The notes under the pieces: generated by a model
Database searches by the model: none
What the model was told of the DNA's origin: nothing
Seen by the model: the letters and a program-made list of their open reading frames with translations, nothing else
Source of the DNA: DATARH01 sp963773625
Lineage (GTDB): Bacteria; Pseudomonadota; Alphaproteobacteria; ATCC43930; CGMCC-115725
Length of the DNA: 64,000 bases
Assembly: GCA_963773625.1 (NCBI GenBank)
Contig: CAVZCJ010000003.1
Coordinates: 186,001 to 250,000, forward strand
Reading direction: 5' to 3'
Position numbers and translations under genes: made by a program
Part shown: in pieces, positions 16,420-24,285 of the stretch
How the letters are laid out: each line of letters opens with the position of its first letter
Numbering within the stretch: position 1 is the first letter of the stretch

Positions 16420-18023
16420 GGCGCCGCTCCCGCGGGTTCGATCGGCCGCCGGACGATGGCGACCCGATCCAGCCCGCGCGCCTCGATCCTGCAGGTGAAC
16501 TCCGCATCCCGTCCGGGCGCATCGCGCCGGCGATGCATGCCCCGGCTCTCGGCGCGGGCGATCGCGCCGGCGCACGCCCATCGGCTGGTCGCGGTCAGTG
16601 CCGCGGCTTCGCGCGCCCGCAATGCCGCCAGCCCCTCGCCCTGGGCGTGATGGCGAAGCTCCGTCCAGTTCGCGTCGAGCCGGTCGAGCGACCGCTTGAG
16701 GCCGGTTTCGGTGCGAAAGAAATTACGGTCGATCGGCAGCATCTCCTCGCGCACCCCGGCGACGGCCGCCGCCGGGTCGAATGCGGCGCGGTGATCGGCC
16801 CCCGGCCTCAGCCCCGCCTGTCCGAGCGGCGCGAGGCTGGTTCCGTTGCCGCCGTGGGATGCGGCAAACTCCGCCGCCGCCCGGCCCGCCCAATTGCCGG
16901 ATGCGATGGCCCACGATGAATTCGGGCCGCCACCGCCGGTGATTGCGCCGGTCAGGCGCTCCCGGCTCGCCGCGTCGCCGGCGGCGTAAAGGCCCGGCAC
17001 GCCGGTCGAGCAATCGTCGCCGGCCAGCCGGATGCCGCCGACACCGCGCACGGTGCCCTCGCAGCGCAGCGTCACCGGCCAGCGCTCGTCGAAGGCGTCC
17101 ACGCCCATGCGGTCGAGCGGCAGAAAGCAGTTCGGCTGGCCCTGCCGCAGCCATTGGCGCAGTTCCGGGCTCGCCTTGTCGTATCGCGCGTAGACCGGTC
17201 CCTCCAACAGAGCCTCGGCTACCACGACGTGACGATCCTTGCCCTCAATGGCAAGACGCGAGCCGTCTTCACGGGTAAAGCTGGCCCAGCGGAACGGCAG
17301 CCCCTTGTTGAGCGCGCTCGGCTTTGGGGTGAAGGCATATTGTGCGGAAAATTCCATGCCCGACATCGTGGCGCCGGCTTCGGCCGCCATCAGGTAGCCG
17401 TCTCCCGTCAGGCCCGTCGCGCCAAGGATGCGCTCGCCGAAGGCACAGCCTCCGGTCGCGAGGACCACGGCGCTGGCGTGAATGCGCCAAGGCCGGTCGC
17501 GCTGCCGGTCGATCCCAGCCGCGCCGGCGATCCGGTCACCGTCCGCCAGCAGTTCGAGCGCCGGGTGATGATCGAGCACCGTCACGCCGGCTCTGCGCGC
17601 CCGGCGGCGCATGAAATGCATGTAGTCGGGGCCACGCAGATTGGCGAGGTAGGGCTTGCCGTCGTCGTCGGTCGGGAACGGGTAGCCCATCTCGGCGAGG
17701 CGATGAAGGCTGTCCCAGGCCGCACCGAGCACCCCATACGTCCAATCGGCGTCGGCGAGGCCGCCGGTTAGCGCCTGCCGCCGGTTCACCGCCTCGCGGC
17801 GCGGCTCGCCGGGCGGCACGAACCAGGTGCCGGTGTTGGACGGCGCGGTCGCGCCGCTGGTGCCCATATAACCTTTGTCGACGATGATGACGCGGACGCC
17901 GCTCTCTCGCGCGGTGAGCGCGGCCCAGGCCGCCGCGGGGCCGCCGCCGATGACCAGCACGTCTGTGGCCAGCACGCTTGTTTCGGTGAATTTGCGCCGG
18001 CCCGGCGAGCGCGACTGACTCAT
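16416..18023 (-). CDS. FAD-dependent oxidoreductase, fumarate reductase/AprA-like flavoprotein
   Basis: Protein of 535 residues. The N-terminus has a dinucleotide motif (DVLVIGGGPAAAWAAL), then GTSGATAPS and a second FAD motif (VVLATGGCAFGER). GLYAAGDAA and GGGGPNSSWAIASG near residue 375 match the C-terminal FAD contact of succinate dehydrogenase, fumarate reductase and adenylylsulfate reductase flavoproteins. The downstream gene encodes the iron-sulfur partner with an overlapping start. ATG 18023 is used; an in-frame GTG at 18038 is possible. The physiological substrate cannot be decided. No membrane anchor subunit is adjacent, so the complex is probably soluble. Confidence 0.85.
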   Translation of the reverse strand: MSQSRSPGRRKFTETSVLATDVLVIGGGPAAAWAALTARESGVRVIIVDKGYMGTSGATAPSNTGTWFVPPGEPRREAVNRRQALTGGLADADWTYGVLGAAWDSLHRLAEMGYPFPTDDDGKPYLANLRGPDYMHFMRRRARRAGVTVLDHHPALELLADGDRIAGAAGIDRQRDRPWRIHASAVVLATGGCAFGERILGATGLTGDGYLMAAEAGATMSGMEFSAQYAFTPKPSALNKGLPFRWASFTREDGSRLAIEGKDRHVVVAEALLEGPVYARYDKASPELRQWLRQGQPNCFLPLDRMGVDAFDERWPVTLRCEGTVRGVGGIRLAGDDCSTGVPGLYAAGDAASRERLTGAITGGGGPNSSWAIASGNWAGRAAAEFAASHGGNGTSLAPLGQAGLRPGADHRAAFDPAAAVAGVREEMLPIDRNFFRTETGLKRSLDRLDANWTELRHHAQGEGLAALRAREAAALTATSRWACAGAIARAESRGMHRRRDAPGRDAEFTCRIEARGLDRVAIVRRPIEPAGAAP

Positions 18024-18168
18024 TTTTGTTTCGCCCACCGATCGGCCTGCGGAGTTGCTAGGGCTAACTCTAAGCGAGCCATGACAAATTCGCTACCGGT
18101 CGCGCGCATGCCGGCGCGCGAGTAAACTGCGCGCAGATCTAGCGATCGCCCAATCTGGAGGCTGCCCC

Positions 18169-19077
18169 ATGACCTCGGAACGCCCGGAAGCCGCAGGTGA
18201 ACCCTGGCAATGGCCGGAAGCGCACTGGCGCAAGCTGGTCGATCGGGTGCGCGCCGGACGCAGTTTGCGGCCAGCAAAATGGCCGGGCGGCGCGCGCTGC
18301 GCGGTGGCGCTGTCGTTCGATAGCGACCACGAGACGAGCGATCTGCGCGAAGGTGGCAAGTCGATCGGCCGGCTGGCATGGGGGCAGTACGGCGCGCGGG
18401 TCGGGGTGCCGCGCATCCTCAAACTCTTGGACAAGTACCAGGTCAAGGCGTCGTTCTACGTCCCGGCGGTGACGGCGCTCATTCATCCCGACGAGCAACG
18501 CCGCGTCGTCGCCGAAGGGCACGAGATCGGCATTCATGGTTGGATCCACGAACTTAATTCGGTGCTGCCCCACGAGGCGGAACGCGATCTGATGCTGCGC
18601 GCCGCCGATGTGCTCGAGAAGACCAGCGGCGTGCGCCCGGTTGGCATGCGCACCCCCTCCTGGGATTTCAGCTGGAATACGCTGGCGATCGAGGCCGAGA
18701 TGGGCCTGCTTTACGATTCCTCGCTGATGTCGGACGAGGATTGCTACGAGCTCTTGCTCGACGGCAAGGAATGCGGGGTGGTTGAGCTGCCGGTCGAATG
18801 GGTTCGGGACGACGCGGTCTACTTCATGATGAACCGGTTCTCGGCGCTGCGCCCCTATACGCCGCCCGCCGACGTCCTCGACATCTTCCGCCGCGAGTTC
18901 GAGGCCGCCTATGCCGAGGGCGGGATCTTCCAGCTGACCATGCACCCGCATGTGATCAGCTACCGCTCGCGCATTTGGCTGCTCGAGGAGCTGATCCGCC
19001 TCGCCCAGTCGCGCCCCGGCGTGTGGTTTGGCACCCATGCCGAGGTCGCGCGCTGGGCCAAGGAGCACGCCGCCTAG
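18169..19077 (+). CDS. polysaccharide deacetylase family protein (PuuE/PgdA-like)
   Basis: NodB-fold metal hydrolase of 302 residues. The catalytic Asp and metal Asp lie in ALSFDSDHE, the metal His residues in EIGIHGWIHE, and MRTPSWDFS and LTMHPHV supply the later motifs. This pattern fits the cytosolic branch that includes PuuE (allantoinase) and Helicobacter PgdA more than secreted chitin deacetylases; no signal peptide is seen. GGAGG stands eight bases before the ATG. Its end overlaps by four bases with the convergent small gene. Function could be amide hydrolysis of a small molecule or of a cell-wall sugar. Confidence 0.88.
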   Translation: MTSERPEAAGEPWQWPEAHWRKLVDRVRAGRSLRPAKWPGGARCAVALSFDSDHETSDLREGGKSIGRLAWGQYGARVGVPRILKLLDKYQVKASFYVPAVTALIHPDEQRRVVAEGHEIGIHGWIHELNSVLPHEAERDLMLRAADVLEKTSGVRPVGMRTPSWDFSWNTLAIEAEMGLLYDSSLMSDEDCYELLLDGKECGVVELPVEWVRDDAVYFMMNRFSALRPYTPPADVLDIFRREFEAAYAEGGIFQLTMHPHVISYRSRIWLLEELIRLAQSRPGVWFGTHAEVARWAKEHAA

Positions 19078-19325
19078 TCTTTCTTGTAGCGGCGGGTGAT
19101 CTCCGGGTCCTCGCCGGCGGCGTGGCGTTTGCCGACGGTCTCGGCATGTTCAAGTTCTTGGCGGATATCCTTGTTTTGGATATCGCGTTCGGCCTGCCGC
19201 ACCTTGTTTTCGATCTTGCCGGATTGGACAAAACGTTGCTGCGCCTGATTGTAATCTCGTGCAGCAGTACGATTACCTTCGCCTTCGTTTCTCTGTTGCG
19301 CGATTTTATTTTTGTCTTTTCGCAT
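19074..19325 (-). CDS. small hydrophilic protein, 83 aa
   Basis: Highly charged protein without hydrophobic segments (MRKDKNKIAQQRNEGEGNRT, later DIRQELEHAETVGKRH and EDPEITRRY). It is probably largely helical. The Asn/Gln-rich N-terminus and the xGEDPxxTR ending resemble small uncharacterised alphaproteobacterial proteins. AAGGAGGT at an ideal distance before the ATG at 19325 marks a very strong ribosome site. The leader can fold over this site. The sequence is less GC-rich than its neighbours. Function unknown. Confidence 0.7.
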   Translation of the reverse strand: MRKDKNKIAQQRNEGEGNRTAARDYNQAQQRFVQSGKIENKVRQAERDIQNKDIRQELEHAETVGKRHAAGEDPEITRRYKKD

Positions 19326-19328
19326 CGT

Positions 19329-19361
19329 GACCTCCTTTATTTCTGTTTTATAAACGAGGTC
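19329..19361 (-). promoter_or_regulatory. stem covering the ribosome site of the small hydrophilic gene
   Basis: On the minus strand, GACCTC (19361-19356) and GAGGTC (19334-19329) are perfect complements separated by a 21-base A/T-rich loop. The second arm is part of the AAGGAGGT ribosome site of the gene starting at 19325. A six-pair stem could limit translation until it melts, as in simple RNA thermometers. A chance palindrome is also possible. Confidence 0.35.
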
Positions 19362-19380
19362 TGTTTTAGCCCGTTCCTTT

Positions 19381-20142
19381 TTATTCCGGCAGCGTCGCGC
19401 GAAAGCGCAGCCGTACATAGTCGGCGATCCACAGCCCGGTCTCGTCCTTGAGGATCGGCTCTAGCAGTTCGGTGACTTCGCGCTTCGCGGCGGCGCGGTC
19501 GTCGGGGGGCAACGGATTGAAGAAATCCTCGCAGAACGTGTCGAGCCAGGCCATGAACCCGGCCTCGAGCGGCGTGGGGCGCGGGACGATGGCGATTTCC
19601 TCGACCCGGAACCCGGCGGCTTCGAGCTTCAGCCGGTAGGCGCCCGCCGACGGGAAATACCACGGGCTGAGGCTCAGGGCCTCGATGCCACGCTTCGCGA
19701 GCACGGCTCGGAATGCGGTCTGGATCGCCGCGGTGTTGTTGTGCCCGCCCATCTCGGCGACAAAGCGGCCGCCCGGCTTCAGCGCGCGGGCGACACCGGC
19801 GAGCACCTCTTCTTGCGGGCGCATCCAGTGCAGCGCGGCGTTGGAGAACACCGCGTCGAACTCGCGCTCGAAGGCGAGGCTCTGGCCCGGCACGACCCGC
19901 GCGTCGAGCCCCTTCGCCCTGGCGGCGGCCACCATGTCGGACGCGGCGTCGACCGCGACAACGATGGCCCCGGCGGCGGCGATCTTGGCGGTCAGCACGC
20001 CGTCGCCGCAGCCGAGATCGAGGATGCGCTCGCCCGGCTGGGGGTCGAGCAGCTCGACCACCGGCGCACCGAACATGGGCACGAAATGCGCGGTCTCGGC
20101 GTAACGCTGCGCCGACCAATGCTGCTTCGACAACTCGGCCAT
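19381..20142 (-). CDS. class I SAM-dependent methyltransferase (trans-aconitate methyltransferase-like)
   Basis: Cytosolic methyltransferase of 253 residues. Motif I is ILDLGCGDGVLT (about 39-50), motif II lies around AAGAIVVAVDAASDM, and the post-motif FDAVFSNAALHWM is typical of the Tam/ubiquinone-type subgroup. KPGGRFVAEMGG follows. The C-terminal half (WYFPSAGAYRLKLEAAGF) forms the substrate lid in this group. The substrate is unknown; trans-aconitate is the nearest named one. It is on the same strand as the DUF1989 gene but 68 bases away. Confidence 0.88.
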   Translation of the reverse strand: MAELSKQHWSAQRYAETAHFVPMFGAPVVELLDPQPGERILDLGCGDGVLTAKIAAAGAIVVAVDAASDMVAAARAKGLDARVVPGQSLAFEREFDAVFSNAALHWMRPQEEVLAGVARALKPGGRFVAEMGGHNNTAAIQTAFRAVLAKRGIEALSLSPWYFPSAGAYRLKLEAAGFRVEEIAIVPRPTPLEAGFMAWLDTFCEDFFNPLPPDDRAAAKREVTELLEPILKDETGLWIADYVRLRFRATLPE

Positions 20143-20210
20143 CTCTTGGCCTTTCGGTTTTGAAGTTGAGGGTCAGGAAATGTTACGGGCAGCCGAGTGC
20201 CAGTTTAAGG

Positions 20211-20870
20211 TCAAGTTTTATCCTGGTATGAAGGACACCCGTCAGCCGGAGAAACCGGCAACTTTCTACGACGCGGAAGAATTTCGAAATGGGCCTCCTT
20301 GGGCACGCAGCCGGCGCCGTTGATCGGCACGATGTCTTGCGGGCAAGCGGAAAAGACGATGACGAGATCGCGCTCGGCGCGCAGCACGACATGGCTGCCG
20401 GGTCCGGCAATCGACGGCTCCCATGAAATCGTCCCGTCCGAGGCGACCGGGATGTTCATGAACAGGTTGAGCGGCGGCGGGGTCTGCGGCGGCTCGAGCC
20501 CGAGCTCGGCGAGCGCGTCGCGGAGATTGTCGGTGCAATTATCGTGATGGCCAACGACGCCGAGACGCTCGTAGCGATAGCGGTCGCAGGCGGCGATGAC
20601 GGTGTCGTGGAGGCCGCCCGAAGTGTCCTCGACAAAGGTCAGCATCGGGCGGCGCCGGTTCGACACCAGCGTATCGCCGGTGGTCGGCAGGGTCTTCGAC
20701 AGTTCGGCGTGCTAATGCGCCATCGACAGGAATTCGTGCAAATCGTCGCGGCTGAAAGCCCAGGTATCGACGACCTGCCCGCCATGGGTGTTGATGAGGC
20801 GCAGCACCTCGCCATGGCGCAGAAACGCGGCCTTGCCCTTGCGGGTGGGGATGGTGGTGAGAGCGGGCAT
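20211..20870 (-). pseudogene. DUF1989/urea carboxylase-associated family gene with in-frame TAG
   Basis: Read through, this is a 219-codon gene of the DUF1989 family, cupin-like proteins that sit beside urea carboxylase or amino-acid metabolism genes. The ATG at 20870 follows GGGAGG. The first 52 residues (LRLINTHGGQVVDTWAF, DLHEFLSMAH) are followed by TAG at 20712-20714. The same frame then continues for 166 residues, with VSNRRRPMLTFVEDTSGG, HDNCTDNLRDAL, LNLFMNIPV and the ACPQDIVPING ending. The break falls in a conserved stretch where relatives read SMEHT or similar. A single base change explains it, either real or a sequence error. The TPP enzyme upstream, 13 bases away, is broken too. 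Confidence 0.75.
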
Positions 20871-20883
20871 GCGATGCCCTCCC

Positions 20884-22574
20884 TCACGCCTTCGCCGCCT
20901 CTGCTTGGCGGCGCAGCGCGGAGAGCGTGGTGCGGGTGGTGATCATTTCCGGGTCCATCATCAATTCGATCACAGCGGCGCGCTTCGCGGCGACGGCTTC
21001 CTCGAAGGCCGGGGCGAATTCCTCGGTGCGCGACACCGTGGCGGCGAAGGCGCCGTAGGCGAGGGCGAGCGCGGCGAAGTCCGGGTTCTTGAGATTGGTG
21101 CCCGAGATGCGGCCGGGGAAACGGCGCTCCTGGTGCATGCGGATGGTGCCGTACATCGCGTTGTTGAAGACGAGGATGATCGGCCCTGGCCCTTCGGCCA
21201 GCGAGGTCGCGAGTTCCTGGCCGGTCATCAGAAAGCCGCCGTCGCCGACAAAAGCCGACGACGATGCTGCCGGGCCGCGCGAGCTTGGCGGCGACCGCGG
21301 CGGGGACGCCGTAGCCCATCGCGCCGCTGGTCGGCCCGAGCTGGCGGCCGGGCCGGCGATATTGCAGAAAGCGGTTCGGCCAGCCGCTGAAATTGCCGGC
21401 GTCGCTGGTGACGATGGCGTCGTCAGGAAGCCGCTCGCGCAGCCAGGTCATGACCCGGCCGAGGTCGAGCGTCGGAGCGTCGGTCAGCTTCGACGGCTGG
21501 AGGCTGGCTTCGTATTCGGCGCGAGCTTTCTTGCGCCACGCGGCCCAGCGCGGGCTGGGGATAGGATCGAGCGCGGCGAGCGCGGCGGCGATCTCCGGCA
21601 TGCCGGACTGGATCGCCAGGGCCGGGCGGAACACGCGGCCCAATTCCTCGGCGGCGGGGTGGATGTGGATGAGGGTCTTGCCAGGGTCGGGGATGCCCAG
21701 CAGCGAATAGGATTGCGAGGTGATCTCGCCGATCCGCGCGCCGATGGCGAGGACGAGGTCGGCGGCTTTGACGCGGGCGACGAGGCTGGGCGCGGCGCCG
21801 GTGCCGAGATCGCCGCAATATGCGTCGAGCCGGTTGTCGACGATATCCTGGCGGCGGAACGAGCAGCAGGCGGGGAGATCGTTGGCGGCGAGGAAGCGGG
21901 CGATGTCGGCGCAGGCAGCGTCGGTCCAACCGGAGCCGCCGACTAGCGCCATCGGCCGTTCGGCGGCGGAAAGAAGGCGGTGCAGCTCGGCGAGATCGGT
22001 AGCGCCGGGATGGGCGCGCACCGCACGGTAGGGGCCGACCGGCGCGACCTGGGCGGTGTCGCGCAGCATGTCCTCGGGGAGGGCTACAACGACCGGGCCG
22101 GGGCGGCCGGAGGTCGCGACCTGGAATGCTTGGTTCAGCAACTCGGGGATGCGCTCCGCCAGGTCGATCTGCGTCACCCATTTGGCGAGCGGCGCGTACA
22201 TTTTGCGGAAATCGACTTCCTGAAACGCCTCGCGGTCGATCTGGTGGCGCGCGACTTGGCCGACCAGCACGACCATTGGGGTCGAAATCCTGGAACGCGG
22301 TATGGACGCCGATCGAGGCGTTGCAGGCGCCAGGCCCGCGCGTCACCAAGAGCACGCCGGGTTTGCCGGTGAGCTTGCCATAGGCCTCGGCCATGAACGC
22401 GGCGCCGCCTTCCTGGCGGCAGGTGACGAGGCGGATCTCGGGCGCGTCGTAGAGCGCGTCGAGCACTTCGAGATAGCTCTCGCCGGCGACGCTGAACGCC
22501 ATCTCGACCCGGTGTGCCTTGAGGCAGCCGACGACCAGCTGGCCGCCGCTCAAAGCCGGTAGATTTGCCGCCAT
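20884..22574 (-). pseudogene. thiamine pyrophosphate enzyme (acetolactate synthase/decarboxylase-like), two frame breaks
   Basis: Three minus-strand pieces in different frames join to one typical TPP enzyme of about 562 residues. The N-terminal piece from ATG 22574 has VTCRQEGGAAFMAEAYG, with the catalytic Glu. It is shifted in the A run at 22285-22287; removing one base gives HTAFQDSTPMVVLVGQV. The central piece carries the middle domain. It is shifted again in the A run at 21250-21253; removing one base gives GSIVVGFVGDGGFLMTG, followed by the TPP/Mg NNAMYG motif. The protein resembles acetolactate synthase-like or benzoylformate decarboxylase-like enzymes of unassigned substrate. Two indels plus the TAG next door mean either a decayed locus or poor base calls. 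Confidence 0.85.
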
Positions 22575-22886
22575 CGCCGTTGCCCTCGCCCTCGGTGTTT
22601 CCGTTGTGCCTTGGTCATTTGAGACGATGCGCGGCTTTGCCTCAAGGGTGAGGTCAGCAAGTATCCGCGTGCGGCAGGCATTGGCCCGAATGACGTTCAA
22701 AATCGAGGGCGATCTGCTAGTGTCGCAATTCAATCGCCGCGCTTGTCCGGAATTACGCCGCCGCCGGGGAGGGAAGGGTTCGCCGCGGCATAGATTGAGG
22801 GGAGACGGAGTGGGGTGAGGGTGAACTCGGCTAGCCTGACCTGCATCGCGCTGTCCGGCGCCGATTGGCGCGCGGCCTAGACGGCG
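22575..22886. other. divergent intergenic region
   Basis: Just over 300 bases between the minus-strand TPP enzyme and the plus-strand efflux operon. It must hold both promoters. Near 22740-22816 a GC-rich stretch with GGGGAGGG, GCCGCGGC and GGGGTGAGGG resembles dispersed intergenic repeat sequence seen again near 58380-58430. No gene or clear operator is visible. Confidence 0.4.
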
Positions 22887-24251
22887 ATGGACGACCAGCC
22901 GCCGCGCGGCTATGTGGCGCCACCGCCGGCGCCTGCCGCTCCCTCCGCCGAGGAAGTTCGCCCGCCGCCGGTCGTGCCGGCGGAGCCGGATGAACTCCCG
23001 CCCGCCGATCGGCCCCTGCCGCCGGGCCGATCCTCGCGCCTGCGCGGCCTGCTGTGGCTGATCATCCTGGCGGCGCTTGTCGCCGCCGTGGTCTGGTACG
23101 TCCTCCACCGCCAGCAGGCCGCGCCGGCGGGCCGCTTCGCCACGGGCGGGCCGATGCCGGTCGGCACTGCGACGGTGCAGAAAGGCGACATGCCGATTAC
23201 CGTCGCCGCGCTCGGCACGGTGACGCCGCTGGCGGTGGTGACGGTGCGGACCCAGCTCAACGGCCAGCTGGTCGAGGTCGCCTTCCAGGAAGGGCAGATG
23301 GTCAACAAGGGCGACTTCCTCGCCCAGATCGACCCGCGCCCCTACCAGGTCGCGCTCGAACAGGCGGAGGGCCAGCTCGCCAAGGATCAGGCTGCGCTCG
23401 CCAATGCCGAACTCGATTTGAAGCGCTACCAGACGCTGGTTGCGCAGAACTCGGTAGCGCGCCAGACGCGCGACACCCAAATCGCCACGGTCGCGCAGGA
23501 CAGAGGCGTCGTGCAGGCCGATCAGGCGGCGATCGACACGCAGAAATTGAACCTCACCTATGCCCACATCGTCGCGCCGGTGAGCGGCCGGGTTGGGCTG
23601 CGTCAGGTCGATGCCGGCAATTACGTGCAGACCGGAGACACCAACGGCCTCGTCGTCATCACTCAGTTGCAACCGATCTCGGTGATCTTCACGGTTCCCG
23701 AGGACAATCTACCGGCGATCCTGGCGCAACTTCACGCCGACAAGACGCTCGGCGCCACCGCGTTCGACCGCAGCGGCACGACCAAGCTCGAAACCGGGCA
23801 GCTGGCGACGATCGACAATCAGATCGACGTCACGACCGGCACGGTGAAGCTGCGTGCGCAGTTCCCGAACTCCAACCTCAACCTGTTTCCCAACCAATTC
23901 GTCAATGTGCAGCTCCATGTCGATACGCTGCAAAATACGGCGATCGTACCGAGCTCGGCGGTTCAGCGTGGCGCGCCGGGAACGTTCGTCTACCTGGTGA
24001 AACCCGACAACACGGCGAGCGTCCAGGTGGTGACGCTGGGCCCCAGCAACGGCGAGCAAGTCGCGGTGATCAAGGGACTCGATCCAGGCCAGGTCATCGT
24101 CACCGACGGTGCCGACCGCTTAAAGGACGGCGCCAAGATTCAGGTGGTCCAGCCAGCGGCGCAGGCTCCAGGCCAACCCGGTCAGAGCCCGCCAAAGGCG
24201 CCGAGACAGCATCAGGGACCGGGGCAGCAGCACCGGAGCAATGACGGGTGA
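22887..24251 (+). CDS. RND efflux periplasmic adaptor (MdtA-like)
   Basis: Membrane fusion protein of 454 residues linking the RND pumps to the outer-membrane channel. A Pro-rich cytoplasmic leader of about 50 residues precedes one membrane span (GLLWLIILAALVAAVVWYVL). Then come the beta-barrel and lipoyl half (VTPLAVVTVRTQLNGQLVEV), a coiled-coil hairpin (about 145-200) and the second lipoyl half (IVAPVSGRVGLRQVDAGNYV), and the tail is Pro/Gln-rich. The next two genes are the pump subunits and the fourth is the channel, so this is a full tripartite system. No local regulator gene is present. Confidence 0.93.
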   Translation: MDDQPPRGYVAPPPAPAAPSAEEVRPPPVVPAEPDELPPADRPLPPGRSSRLRGLLWLIILAALVAAVVWYVLHRQQAAPAGRFATGGPMPVGTATVQKGDMPITVAALGTVTPLAVVTVRTQLNGQLVEVAFQEGQMVNKGDFLAQIDPRPYQVALEQAEGQLAKDQAALANAELDLKRYQTLVAQNSVARQTRDTQIATVAQDRGVVQADQAAIDTQKLNLTYAHIVAPVSGRVGLRQVDAGNYVQTGDTNGLVVITQLQPISVIFTVPEDNLPAILAQLHADKTLGATAFDRSGTTKLETGQLATIDNQIDVTTGTVKLRAQFPNSNLNLFPNQFVNVQLHVDTLQNTAIVPSSAVQRGAPGTFVYLVKPDNTASVQVVTLGPSNGEQVAVIKGLDPGQVIVTDGADRLKDGAKIQVVQPAAQAPGQPGQSPPKAPRQHQGPGQQHRSNDG

Positions 24252-24285
24252 GAGCGCGCGTTCCCGCGCTGACTAGGGGGATCGC

